A stretch of DNA of 64,000 nt from Candidatus Babelota bacterium. Lineage in GTDB: Bacteria > Babelota > Babeliae > Babelales > JAHIUU01. Both the position numbers and the translations under genes were made by a program. Shown here in pieces: positions 35,440 through 43,678 of this stretch. The notes beneath the pieces are model-generated. The model had not been told where the DNA came from. It saw only the letters and a list, made by a program, of their open reading frames with translations, and did not search any database. The stretch spans positions 1 to 64,000 of the forward strand of contig JAHIUU010000005.1 in assembly GCA_018817025.1 (NCBI GenBank). The letters are read 5' to 3'. Numbering within the stretch: position 1 is the stretch's first letter; each line of letters opens with the position of its first letter.

Positions 35440-35467
35440 ACTATACCCTAATAGATGAAAAACGCAA
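35440..35467 (-). promoter_or_regulatory. Possible sigma-70 promoter of the pot operon
   Basis: On the minus strand TTGCGT, 16 bases, TATAGT, placed 39 bases before the potA ATG. Partial matches only. Confidence 0.45.
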
Positions 35468-35599
35468 TTGGAAGGGAAAAATCTACCCGTTTCACCAAAC
35501 CCTTATTTTTGCTTATAGAAATATTCTAGAATTATACTCTGTAACGTACCGTAAACCCAAGTGTGACCCTTGAAATATACGAAAAAGCTTAACAAAGCC

Positions 35600-35653
35600 C
35601 GCTCGTCCCGAGTGTCCCCCCGAAGCTTTATGCGAAGGGGGATGTATCGAGGA
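35600..35653 (-). repeat. Palindromic element copy f
   Basis: Minus strand CCTCGATACATCCCCCTTCG, a loop, then TTCGGGGGGACACTCGGGACGAGCGG. Copies f and g lie in opposite orientation 71 bases apart. The rest of 35402-35850 holds no gene that I can support. Confidence 0.85.
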
Positions 35654-35724
35654 TCGCCCGTAAGAGTGACGACCAACTTGTAAAAAAGCGATTTCCATAG
35701 AAAGAAAAAAGAAGAATTGAGGCA

Positions 35725-35766
35725 TCCCTCGATACACCGACTGCGTCGGCACTCGGGACGAGCGGC
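35725..35766 (+). repeat. Palindromic element copy g
   Basis: Plus strand TCCCTCGATAC, inner stem CCGAC-TGC-GTCGG, then CACTCGGGACGAGCGG. It forms an inverted pair with copy f, upstream of the exported protein gene at 35851. Confidence 0.85.
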
Positions 35767-35850
35767 GTGTGGCGTTGAAATGTTATTTTTTGTAGTCTTA
35801 CAAAGTCACAACTTGGGTATGTAAACCAATTAAAAACAGGAGGATCAAGC

Positions 35851-37002
35851 GTGAAAACAAAATATTTTTTATGTCTTATTTTAGTTTTTGGTTTAGTTAG
35901 CATGAGTAGATCTGGCCTTGGAAAAAGCAGGCCAGAAATTATCGACTGGATGAACAGTATAAAAAAAACATATCGACCAGCGCCACACGAGAGACATGAA
36001 AGAGAACAAGAAAAGCCCGATCCCAAAGAGCAAACTCCTCATGCTTCCGAAGAACACAGGATATCCGAAATACTCGATAAATTTTACGAGCTAGTGGCAA
36101 CCATCGATGACACATTAGGCATGACCCATGATTTCTTTGGTGAAACCAAAAAAACAGGAAGCGTTCCCAAAGAGATTTCAGGAGCAAGAAAAGAGTTTCG
36201 ATCGAACCTAGAATGCGGCCACAAAACAATAGAAAAAGCTTTGGGTTCAAAGTATCTTTCTTTAAAAATCCCAGAAGCTCGTGACATGATTGTAAGCGAA
36301 TGGGAAAAAGCACATAATCAAAAAGTTAGTTCTGTATTCATGTTACAAAAACAAATGTTCGAGACCCTGAAGAACATAGTCGACAAGATAGAGATTAAAA
36401 AATATACAGAAAATATACTTACAAAAATCGTCGAGCCTATCCTCCCAAAGATTCGCCCTCAACTTATAAATAATATTCAAATCATCGCCCAAAAAGCTGG
36501 CGTCGAAATCTCTGACGCTGACAAGCTTCTTCTGACAAATAATTTCATACTCGATCCCCTTAAAAACCTAGAAAAACATGAGCTAGTAGATATTCAAAAC
36601 CAAAAACTAGAAAAACATGAGCTAGTAGATATTCAAAACCAAAAAAACGCCTACGACATGATACCAATAAAATATCTCTATATTCTGAGCAGAATCGATT
36701 ATCACCTTAGAGATCAAACAATAATCGAAAAATATAAGAAAAAAATAGTCTCGCTAAATAATCAACATAAAAAAGCATGGGACAACTGGATTAAAAAAGA
36801 AAACAAGCCAAATTTCGTAGGAAGCATCTATATACCGTTAGAAAAAGCGTTCTCGATCGCCCTTGTAAACAGCATTCCTGCTTCGTTACTTCATCAATTA
36901 AAGGAAAAACTTGAAAACGACGGGATCTCAGTGGTCGAAACCAACGGAACAATAGAAATTGGGGTAAGTAATATTAGACCAAGGCAGGAGACGGCGAACT
37001 AG
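35851..37002 (+). CDS. Exported helical protein of unknown function
   Basis: 383 residues starting at GTG 35851, with AGGAGG eight bases upstream. Signal peptide in residues 1-24 (MKTKYFLCLILVFGLVSMS). The rest is charged and mostly helical, rich in Lys/Glu/Ile. A 13-residue segment, LEKHELVDIQNQK, is present twice in tandem (about residues 240-265). No domain is recognised. Its 3' end overlaps convergent mnmA by 29 bases. Probably a secreted host-interaction or structural protein of the same broad type as the two long coiled-coil proteins downstream (inference). Confidence 0.7.
   Translation: MKTKYFLCLILVFGLVSMSRSGLGKSRPEIIDWMNSIKKTYRPAPHERHEREQEKPDPKEQTPHASEEHRISEILDKFYELVATIDDTLGMTHDFFGETKKTGSVPKEISGARKEFRSNLECGHKTIEKALGSKYLSLKIPEARDMIVSEWEKAHNQKVSSVFMLQKQMFETLKNIVDKIEIKKYTENILTKIVEPILPKIRPQLINNIQIIAQKAGVEISDADKLLLTNNFILDPLKNLEKHELVDIQNQKLEKHELVDIQNQKNAYDMIPIKYLYILSRIDYHLRDQTIIEKYKKKIVSLNNQHKKAWDNWIKKENKPNFVGSIYIPLEKAFSIALVNSIPASLLHQLKEKLENDGISVVETNGTIEIGVSNIRPRQETAN
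36568..36645 (+). repeat. Perfect 39-bp tandem duplication
   Basis: Two identical 39-base copies (36568-36606, 36607-36645) encode LEKHELVDIQNQK twice in frame. There are no differences between copies, including third codon positions, so the duplication is recent. Confidence 0.97.
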
Positions 37003-38059
37003 GGCCGATAACCCCGCATCCCAAACAAGTACCGCCCCGATAAAAAACCGCAAACTGCCCGGGCGCGATCCCCTGGTCTCGTCCATCAAGCGTCACGGTA
37101 CCAGAACGATTCCCATCGCCCTGAAACACAATTGAACAACCATACGTCTGCGATCCGTGACGAAGTTTTACATGTAGCAGGTCGTTTGCATCGGGCGGAC
37201 CGGCAATCCAATGGCAGTCGCCAACCTCAAACTGGTCCCGTTTCTTTTCAGGTTCATGATACTTGTTCGAAGCGTAGACAATATTCTTCTCAAGATCCTT
37301 CGCCACCACATACCACGGTCCTCCTGACAGCCCTAGGCCCTTACGTTGGCCGATTGTATGGTACCAGAACCCCTCATGTTCACCAATCTTATCCCCGGTC
37401 TCAAATTCAACGATATCCCCGTGCTTGACCCCAACATGATGTTGTATAAAATCTTTAAACTTAATTTTCCCTAGAAAACAGATCCCCTGGCTATCTTTTC
37501 GGTTCTTACTTGGAAGGTCGTACTGCTGCGCAAGCTCACGCACCTGCTCTTTGGTAAGGTGGCCGATCGGAAAGATCGCTCGGGATAACTGATTTTGGTT
37601 GAGATTGGCAAGAAAGTAGGTCTGGTCCTTAACCGGGTCGCTGGTCGTCTTGAGCAAGTACAGCCCGTCCTGCTCCTCTACCTTGGCATAGTGCCCGGTC
37701 GCGACCTGATCGAACTCATCACCTATCTTATCGTAAAACGCCCCAAACTTGATCCGCTGGTTGCATAACACGTCAGGGTTAGGCGTCCGTCCGGCACGCA
37801 CTGAGGCGACCGTATAGGCAACCACCCGGTCGCGGTATTCCTGCTGCAAAGAGACCACCTTCAGGGGGACTCCCAGCCGGTCGCAATGGGCTTTTGCGTA
37901 AGCCAGGTCGTCCTGCCATGGACAAGAACCGAGATATGAAAGCTCATCTTCGAGCCAGATTTTTAAATAAAAGGCGGTTATGTCGTGTCCGGCATCACGT
38001 AAAAGCTGCAACGCAAGCGAACTGTCAACCCCGCCCGAGACCAATACTGCTATTTTCAT
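36974..38059 (-). CDS. mnmA: tRNA 2-thiouridylase MnmA
   Basis: Adds sulfur to U34 of tRNAs for Lys, Glu and Gln. PP-loop SGGVDSS at the N-terminus, catalytic cysteines in NPDVLCNQ and SQGICFLGK, and the C-terminal beta-barrel ending with GQFAVFYRGG. 361 residues, full length. ATG at 38059. Sulfur would come from SufS or another desulfurase. It is flanked by two plus-strand genes of unknown function and overlaps the 35851 gene at its 3' end. Confidence 0.96.
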   Translation of the reverse strand: MKIAVLVSGGVDSSLALQLLRDAGHDITAFYLKIWLEDELSYLGSCPWQDDLAYAKAHCDRLGVPLKVVSLQQEYRDRVVAYTVASVRAGRTPNPDVLCNQRIKFGAFYDKIGDEFDQVATGHYAKVEEQDGLYLLKTTSDPVKDQTYFLANLNQNQLSRAIFPIGHLTKEQVRELAQQYDLPSKNRKDSQGICFLGKIKFKDFIQHHVGVKHGDIVEFETGDKIGEHEGFWYHTIGQRKGLGLSGGPWYVVAKDLEKNIVYASNKYHEPEKKRDQFEVGDCHWIAGPPDANDLLHVKLRHGSQTYGCSIVFQGDGNRSGTVTLDGRDQGIAPGQFAVFYRGGTCLGCGVIGPSSPSPALV

Positions 38060-38202
38060 ACGATTACTCTACGGCATACAAACTTTTTCGTCAAATATCT
38101 TATATTTGCTATTAGAAATTTAGTAAAATCGTATTTGAGGGCTAATGTCCAGATAGGACCATGAGATAGAAAGTGAAAGAATAACCCATGGAGAGGGGTT
38201 TA

Positions 38203-40860
38203 ATGAAGAGAATGAACAGAAAGCTTTTATTCATACTACTCATCATCGTTAGTCTAGGGGGCCGTGGCCACGGAGCCTTTTGGAGGCCACTTAGAAGAGC
38301 CCGAACGGGGCTCAATGAGTTCGCAAAAAAATGGAACCGTAGCGACCGAGAGCGTAAACGGGCCTTCGGCGATATTTCGGTCGTAACAAAAGACAACATT
38401 ACTGATCTCCAAAACGCACTCCTCGAATTTGATATCAGGACAGCCCATGACGCATCGGCGTACCCAAAAGAGTTTCCAACAGGAATCCCCCTGACCGCAA
38501 AGGAGATAAATAAAATTCGCGAACGTAAAGAAAATAAAATCTTTCTCGAGCTCCTTAAAAACCCCAATCAAAAAAAGCTGTTCGAGCATTTCTACAACAT
38601 AAAAAAAACAATTAAAGAAAAAATGGGCCGTGCAAAAGAGTTGGAACGATTCCCAGGATGGGCGGCAAAAAAGTCGGGCACCGGCAACCAGCAAAAAGCC
38701 CATGATCTCATGCTTGAGGTAATCAAAACAAAAATCCTGAATATCGATAAAAACGCCCCACTCCCCGACACCGACAGAGCAAACAAAGCAAAAGAAAAAT
38801 TCGAGTTGGAGTTGCTCGTCACCCACTACCAAACAGTCAACCGAATACTCCCCTATCTAGAAATAATCTTCGACGACATCAGGCAAATTGCCCTAAAGAC
38901 CTCCGAGAAAGAGTATCGTCGCCGATATACCGAGCGCTACAACGATCTTGTTGATAAATCTCTAACACTACAAACAAAAGGCGAAGAAGAAGCGTTTAAT
39001 ACGTTTATAGAAAAGGCTCTCAAGACAAAAAAAGGCACCCCAGAATGGATTAATGCAACAAAAGGTATACTCAGCAACTTGATCCAAGCAAAAAAGGGAC
39101 AGCTGCCTGAGGCTAGAGAAAGAATTATTGGTATGGAGAGAAAAGAGATAGATAGGTGGCTTGAGCAGTGGACAGAAGATTACACCAATAGAGAGCTCTC
39201 TTCTAGACTCGCAGAAAAAAAGAAAAATCTCAAAAAAGAAATATCCCTTCGCAAATGGCTATCGCCTTTTTCTACTAAAAACAAAGAACTTGGTTCTCTA
39301 GATGAGCAAAAGATTCTTAACGACATAATAACCGACTATTTCCTCAAAGAACCACCCGAAGGCTACCTCGAACCTGATTACTTTAAAAGAAACCCTAAGA
39401 TTAAAGACAAACTCCGCCACCTTGGCATAAAGGGAAGTTACCTAAAAAACAAATTCGAGCTGTATAACATGGCCATCTATAGACACCTTGCGTCAGCATC
39501 TGAATTGTGGAAAACCCTCCAGCCATATCTCAAGACTGATGAAGCAAGCAAGTTGCTCGATAATTACGTTAAGTCAACGGGCGGAGATTTCTTTGGCGAG
39601 TGGAAAAAGAAAACTGTTGAGGCAATTCTCAGGGCATACGCCCCCAAAGTCAAAGAGTTCGCGCAAAAAATTGAAGAAGTCAAAAAACAGATTCAACATT
39701 TGGACTACAAATTCGAAAAAAAACTTGGCGAATTAGAAACAAAACTCAGCGGCGCCCTTCTGCCACTAGAAACCAAACTCGAGGAAAAAGACCCTGAAGC
39801 CCACGAAAAATTTCTAACATATAGGCTCATTATCGAGAGGCTATTGGCTGAAAAGCTGGATTCCGAGATTTCCATGTTAAAGAAAAAGGTTACAAGCACT
39901 GGCGTTGAAAAGCTTAAAGAAAAACTACTTACGGAACTCAAAAATATCAATGCCGTAAAAGAGCACCTCAATAAAATGATTAAAGAAAAAAAGAACACAG
40001 TTCTTGAAATTCAGAATATGAGAAAGCACGCGAAAGAACGGCTTCGATCTGTGTCTAAACAATTGCAGGAAAAAACAAAACTAAAGGTTGAAGAAAAAAA
40101 GAGACGTACGCCTAAACCTAAACGAGAACAACTCCCGAAAAAGAAAAGACTACCGTTGACTAAAAAAGAACTAAAAGCAATACAGAAAGAAATACAAGAA
40201 CTTAAACATGAGTCGAAGGAAAAGTGGAAAGAGAAACAAAAGGGCGAGGAATCCCGGAGTTCTACACCACCCATCGAAGAAGAAAAAAAAGAAATCAAGC
40301 TGGAATACTCAACCAAGGAAGAAATCGAAAAACAAATCTCGAAAACAAACATCCCAGCAGCTCAGCTGCGGCCAACAAAGCAGTTGCCAAAACCTAAGAA
40401 AACCCTCCTCAGCGAAGAAGAAACCACAGCGCTCAATAAAAAAATAGAGGATGCAAAGAAAAAAGAACCCATGCAGGAAATGCCAGCAGAACACATTACA
40501 GCCCTTAGAAGATACGAAGCTATAAATGAAAATGATCTTGATACTAGCGGCGCGAGAAATTCTTTTGAAGCAGCAAAAAAAATTTATGAAAATTTAACTT
40601 CAGGCGGAGAGAATACAACCGTTGTAAAATATCTTACCGCAAAAACGAGTGCTGGTGTAATTAGAAAAATACAGGATGAAGAAGGCGACGATAGAAAAAA
40701 AGAGGTTATCAAAAAAAAATACCAGCAGTGTATGACCAAAAGAATAGAAACAAAAAAGGCCTCCGATGAAGAGCTGAAAAAATTCAATGATTTTCTAGGC
40801 ACTATCGAAGGGCTCATCGCGGTATATAAAAAATCAGAGGAGAAAAAAATAAATGAATAA
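38203..40860 (+). CDS. Long exported coiled-coil protein A
   Basis: 885 residues from ATG 38203; the GAGAGGGG ribosome site five bases upstream rules out the ATG at 38188, which contains it. Signal peptide residues 1-25 (MKRMNRKLLFILLIIVSLGG). Charged, Lys/Glu-rich helical sequence throughout, with strong coiled-coil character from about 450 to 720 and a Pro/Lys-rich stretch around 640-740. A segment near residue 205 (VTHYQTVNRILPYLEIIFDD) resembles protein B downstream, so the two look like distant paralogues. Stop and next start overlap by 8 bases. Function unknown; a secreted or surface filament-like protein is possible. Confidence 0.72.
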   Translation: MKRMNRKLLFILLIIVSLGGRGHGAFWRPLRRARTGLNEFAKKWNRSDRERKRAFGDISVVTKDNITDLQNALLEFDIRTAHDASAYPKEFPTGIPLTAKEINKIRERKENKIFLELLKNPNQKKLFEHFYNIKKTIKEKMGRAKELERFPGWAAKKSGTGNQQKAHDLMLEVIKTKILNIDKNAPLPDTDRANKAKEKFELELLVTHYQTVNRILPYLEIIFDDIRQIALKTSEKEYRRRYTERYNDLVDKSLTLQTKGEEEAFNTFIEKALKTKKGTPEWINATKGILSNLIQAKKGQLPEARERIIGMERKEIDRWLEQWTEDYTNRELSSRLAEKKKNLKKEISLRKWLSPFSTKNKELGSLDEQKILNDIITDYFLKEPPEGYLEPDYFKRNPKIKDKLRHLGIKGSYLKNKFELYNMAIYRHLASASELWKTLQPYLKTDEASKLLDNYVKSTGGDFFGEWKKKTVEAILRAYAPKVKEFAQKIEEVKKQIQHLDYKFEKKLGELETKLSGALLPLETKLEEKDPEAHEKFLTYRLIIERLLAEKLDSEISMLKKKVTSTGVEKLKEKLLTELKNINAVKEHLNKMIKEKKNTVLEIQNMRKHAKERLRSVSKQLQEKTKLKVEEKKRRTPKPKREQLPKKKRLPLTKKELKAIQKEIQELKHESKEKWKEKQKGEESRSSTPPIEEEKKEIKLEYSTKEEIEKQISKTNIPAAQLRPTKQLPKPKKTLLSEEETTALNKKIEDAKKKEPMQEMPAEHITALRRYEAINENDLDTSGARNSFEAAKKIYENLTSGGENTTVVKYLTAKTSAGVIRKIQDEEGDDRKKEVIKKKYQQCMTKRIETKKASDEELKKFNDFLGTIEGLIAVYKKSEEKKINE

Positions 40861-43678
40861 AAAACTACTATTCGCCCTTCTCCTTCTAACCACTCACCAA
40901 GCCAACCCAGTCCAACTAAAACCAAAAAAAATAAAACCAGGAAAATTGGTAACAATCAAAGAAACCCCCGTCCCACCTAGGCTCCTTCCATATCTTGGCG
41001 ACCTTATTCCAAAGACAATCCTAGAAAAGCTTGCTGGAATCAGATTGGTTTCCGAACGAACGTTCGACGAAGTCAAGAGAGATTTGGTCGAGTTCTATGG
41101 TCTAATAGACCCCACAAAGCACGGCCTGTCACCAGACCCAGGCTTAAACCCCATGTTTAAAGAGTTCCAAGATCTGGTAGAGCACGTGAAAATGGTTATG
41201 GGTGGGAAAGAAAAAGGTCCCAAGACCGGAAAACCAGTTAAGACGGAAATGCTTAAAGAAAGTTTCAACTATGCACAAAGCCTGGTAATACAAAATCTTC
41301 TTGGTGGTGATAAGAACAAACTTAAGACTATTGTTGGAAAACAACACCTAAAGCGCTTTGAAGATGAGTCGGTTTTTATCCATTACGATATTCTCAACGA
41401 GGTACTGTTCCTAGAAAAAGAGATCTTTTATATGCTCCAGGCGATCGCCTTGGAAGCAGCAGAACAAAGCTATCTGGCAAAGGTTGATGTGGCATTCACA
41501 GAACTTACTGAAATATACAGCGAAAGATTCGCTGGCATCGAAAAGCAACTTAACAAAGTTATCACCACGGTCCTTGGCCCAAAAGAAGGCGGCCGTGACT
41601 TCCAACTCGTATGGAAAGCATTACTAACAAAAAAATATCCTATTAAAATCGACATCAGCGATCTTGTCGCAAAAAACTTCCCTAACCGAGTAAAAATCTA
41701 TCAAAAATTCATAAACAATCGAACCGAGATATACCAACGACTTGTTTATACCGCTATGGAAAAACTGGCGACCGTCCTAACGATGCTTGATCTTGATCCC
41801 AAAACCACCGAAAAAATAATCAACCAATACATAAAAATGGCCGAGCCGTACATCAAACGACCAAAAAAGTTTTTGGGATTAAAGTTTAAAAAGAACCAAT
41901 TCGACCTGTGGAAAGAAAACACGGACAAATCGGTCGGGGACCTCGCGATAGAGATAGTCGGTCTTGATTGCTATCACAACTGGGAAAGCTATCCGAAGTG
42001 CAAAAATTCAATTGAGTGGTTCGATATAGCTCTAAAAAAAGCGGACGATGGTTTCCAGGAACTCTTCGAGAGAGCAAAAGAAGAATTTCGAATGGCGACC
42101 CTGCTCGACCTTATACAAAAAGAGCTAACTGGAAAGGAAAAAATCATACCTAGGGGTCCAGAAACGAAAAAAGAGCTAAACAAAAAATTCGAAGCGTTAC
42201 GCAAACAAGAAGAAGAACAAGAACGGAAAGAAGAAATTAGGCTAAAAAAACACGAGTCCGAGCTTGATAAAACTAGAAAGAAGTGGAGACAGACCATTAA
42301 CGATCGAAGAAACACCGAAGAAAAGCTCTTAGAAAAAATGAAGACAAAATGGGAAAAGTCGGGCGGCAAAGAAATACCAAAAGAAACTAAAGTGGAATGG
42401 CAAGAAGAGAGAGAGAGCCGGTTGAGACAGCCTGGTGGTTGGGGCAAGTGGAGTAAGGCTGGAAAAGAAAAAAACAAGCGTGGTCTTTTAGAAGAAATTG
42501 AGACGGCAAGAAAAAAAGAATCTGAATACAGCACCAAAAGGAGAGATATAGAAAAAATAGGAGAAATTATCAAAGAGTACCCGTTGGACGAAATTGAAAA
42601 AGTCAGGCAAATAACAAGAGGGATTGACAGAAAAACTGACACCGAAGTCGAAAACCTGAAAAAACAACTAAAACTATCACTCGATGTGCAAAAACTCAAA
42701 AACGAATTTAATCGATATGAGATATCAAGAGAACTCGATTTAATCGATAAAGTCGTAACCGAAAGCAAGCCAAAAGATTTTGAAAAAGTAGAGCAAAAAC
42801 TTATCGGGCTAAAATATAAAGATAATGAAGAAATAAGAAAACTTGCCAAAGAGCTTGCGCCCTTCGCTAAAATAACACCAAAAAAAGACCTGAAAAAAAA
42901 TCTGTTCTATGAAATCGACGCACGACAAAAAAAAGAACCAGAAAACAAATCGATCCGAAACGCCCTAGGAAACTTAAAAGATATTGTTGAGAGATACCCA
43001 ACAAACAAAATCGACGACATCACACCAGAGTTACGCAACCTAGAAAGCATGACCGACCCAGAAATAATGATGCTTTCACGGCAACTTCGAACCCTGCTCA
43101 ATATCGAAAATACGAGAGAACAAAAAGAACGTCAAAAAAAAGCAGCAGTTCTTAAGGCGCTCGAAACGTTGAAAGAATATGTTATGGGGTACCCAACGAA
43201 AGAATTTTATGAAATCGAAAAGCCATTCGAAAACCTAACAACCAGAACCAATGAAGAAATAATAGATATAGTTCGAAAAGTAGCGTTCTTAGTCAGCGAA
43301 GAAACAAAAGAAACACGAGCGGAACTAATCGATACAGAACGGAGAAGAGCTGCTATAGAAAAAATGGAACGAGAACAAAAAGAAGAACTAGAAAAGTTAA
43401 GAAATCAACAGAAAGAGCTACAAAAGCTTAAAGATGAGCTGCGACAAGAACGAACGAAAGCTCAAACAGCTAATAACGAAAAAGTCGTTCAAGGACTCTC
43501 AAAACAACTTGACGTACTCGAAGAAAATGAATACCTACTACGCAAGGCGATTCAAAAGCTTATGGAAGACAACGAAAAAACTCGAAACAACCTCGACGGC
43601 ATCGAACAAGATCTTGGTAAGGTCAAACATGAACTTTGGGAGCTAATGGGGGCCCAGAGGGCCCCGATGGGACCCTAG
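40853..43678 (+). CDS. Long exported coiled-coil protein B with internal repeats
   Basis: 941 residues with a short signal peptide (MNKKLLFALLLLTTHQANP). The N-terminal region shares a motif with protein A (FIHYDILNEVLFLEKEIFYM). Residues about 564-825 hold four degenerate repeats of 50-65 residues, each with an I/V-x-x-Y-P-like start and a T-D/N-x-E-I motif (IIKEYPLDEIEKV, DIVERYPTNKIDDI, EYVMGYPTKEFYEI; the second copy lacks YP). The C-terminal 110 residues are pure coiled coil. Translationally coupled to protein A. Its stop overlaps the convergent gene by four bases. Confidence 0.72.
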   Translation: MNKKLLFALLLLTTHQANPVQLKPKKIKPGKLVTIKETPVPPRLLPYLGDLIPKTILEKLAGIRLVSERTFDEVKRDLVEFYGLIDPTKHGLSPDPGLNPMFKEFQDLVEHVKMVMGGKEKGPKTGKPVKTEMLKESFNYAQSLVIQNLLGGDKNKLKTIVGKQHLKRFEDESVFIHYDILNEVLFLEKEIFYMLQAIALEAAEQSYLAKVDVAFTELTEIYSERFAGIEKQLNKVITTVLGPKEGGRDFQLVWKALLTKKYPIKIDISDLVAKNFPNRVKIYQKFINNRTEIYQRLVYTAMEKLATVLTMLDLDPKTTEKIINQYIKMAEPYIKRPKKFLGLKFKKNQFDLWKENTDKSVGDLAIEIVGLDCYHNWESYPKCKNSIEWFDIALKKADDGFQELFERAKEEFRMATLLDLIQKELTGKEKIIPRGPETKKELNKKFEALRKQEEEQERKEEIRLKKHESELDKTRKKWRQTINDRRNTEEKLLEKMKTKWEKSGGKEIPKETKVEWQEERESRLRQPGGWGKWSKAGKEKNKRGLLEEIETARKKESEYSTKRRDIEKIGEIIKEYPLDEIEKVRQITRGIDRKTDTEVENLKKQLKLSLDVQKLKNEFNRYEISRELDLIDKVVTESKPKDFEKVEQKLIGLKYKDNEEIRKLAKELAPFAKITPKKDLKKNLFYEIDARQKKEPENKSIRNALGNLKDIVERYPTNKIDDITPELRNLESMTDPEIMMLSRQLRTLLNIENTREQKERQKKAAVLKALETLKEYVMGYPTKEFYEIEKPFENLTTRTNEEIIDIVRKVAFLVSEETKETRAELIDTERRRAAIEKMEREQKEELEKLRNQQKELQKLKDELRQERTKAQTANNEKVVQGLSKQLDVLEENEYLLRKAIQKLMEDNEKTRNNLDGIEQDLGKVKHELWELMGAQRAPMGP
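43649..43665 (+). other. Perfect GC hairpin at the 3' end of protein B gene
   Basis: GGGGCCC-AGA-GGGCCCC, a 7-bp GC stem in the last codons (GAQRAPMGP). There is no T run, so it is not a classical terminator, but it lies exactly at the meeting point of two convergent genes and could block read-through in both directions. Confidence 0.5.

Noticed and set aside
33279-35766. CRISPR array
   Set aside because: Repeats are spaced irregularly by hundreds to thousands of bases, occur in both orientations, and vary in their centres; no cas genes are present.
41989-42849. Long minus-strand Ser/Phe-rich frame of 286 codons
   Set aside because: It is an antisense shadow of the coiled-coil protein B gene, which has a signal peptide, start overlap and repeats in its favour.
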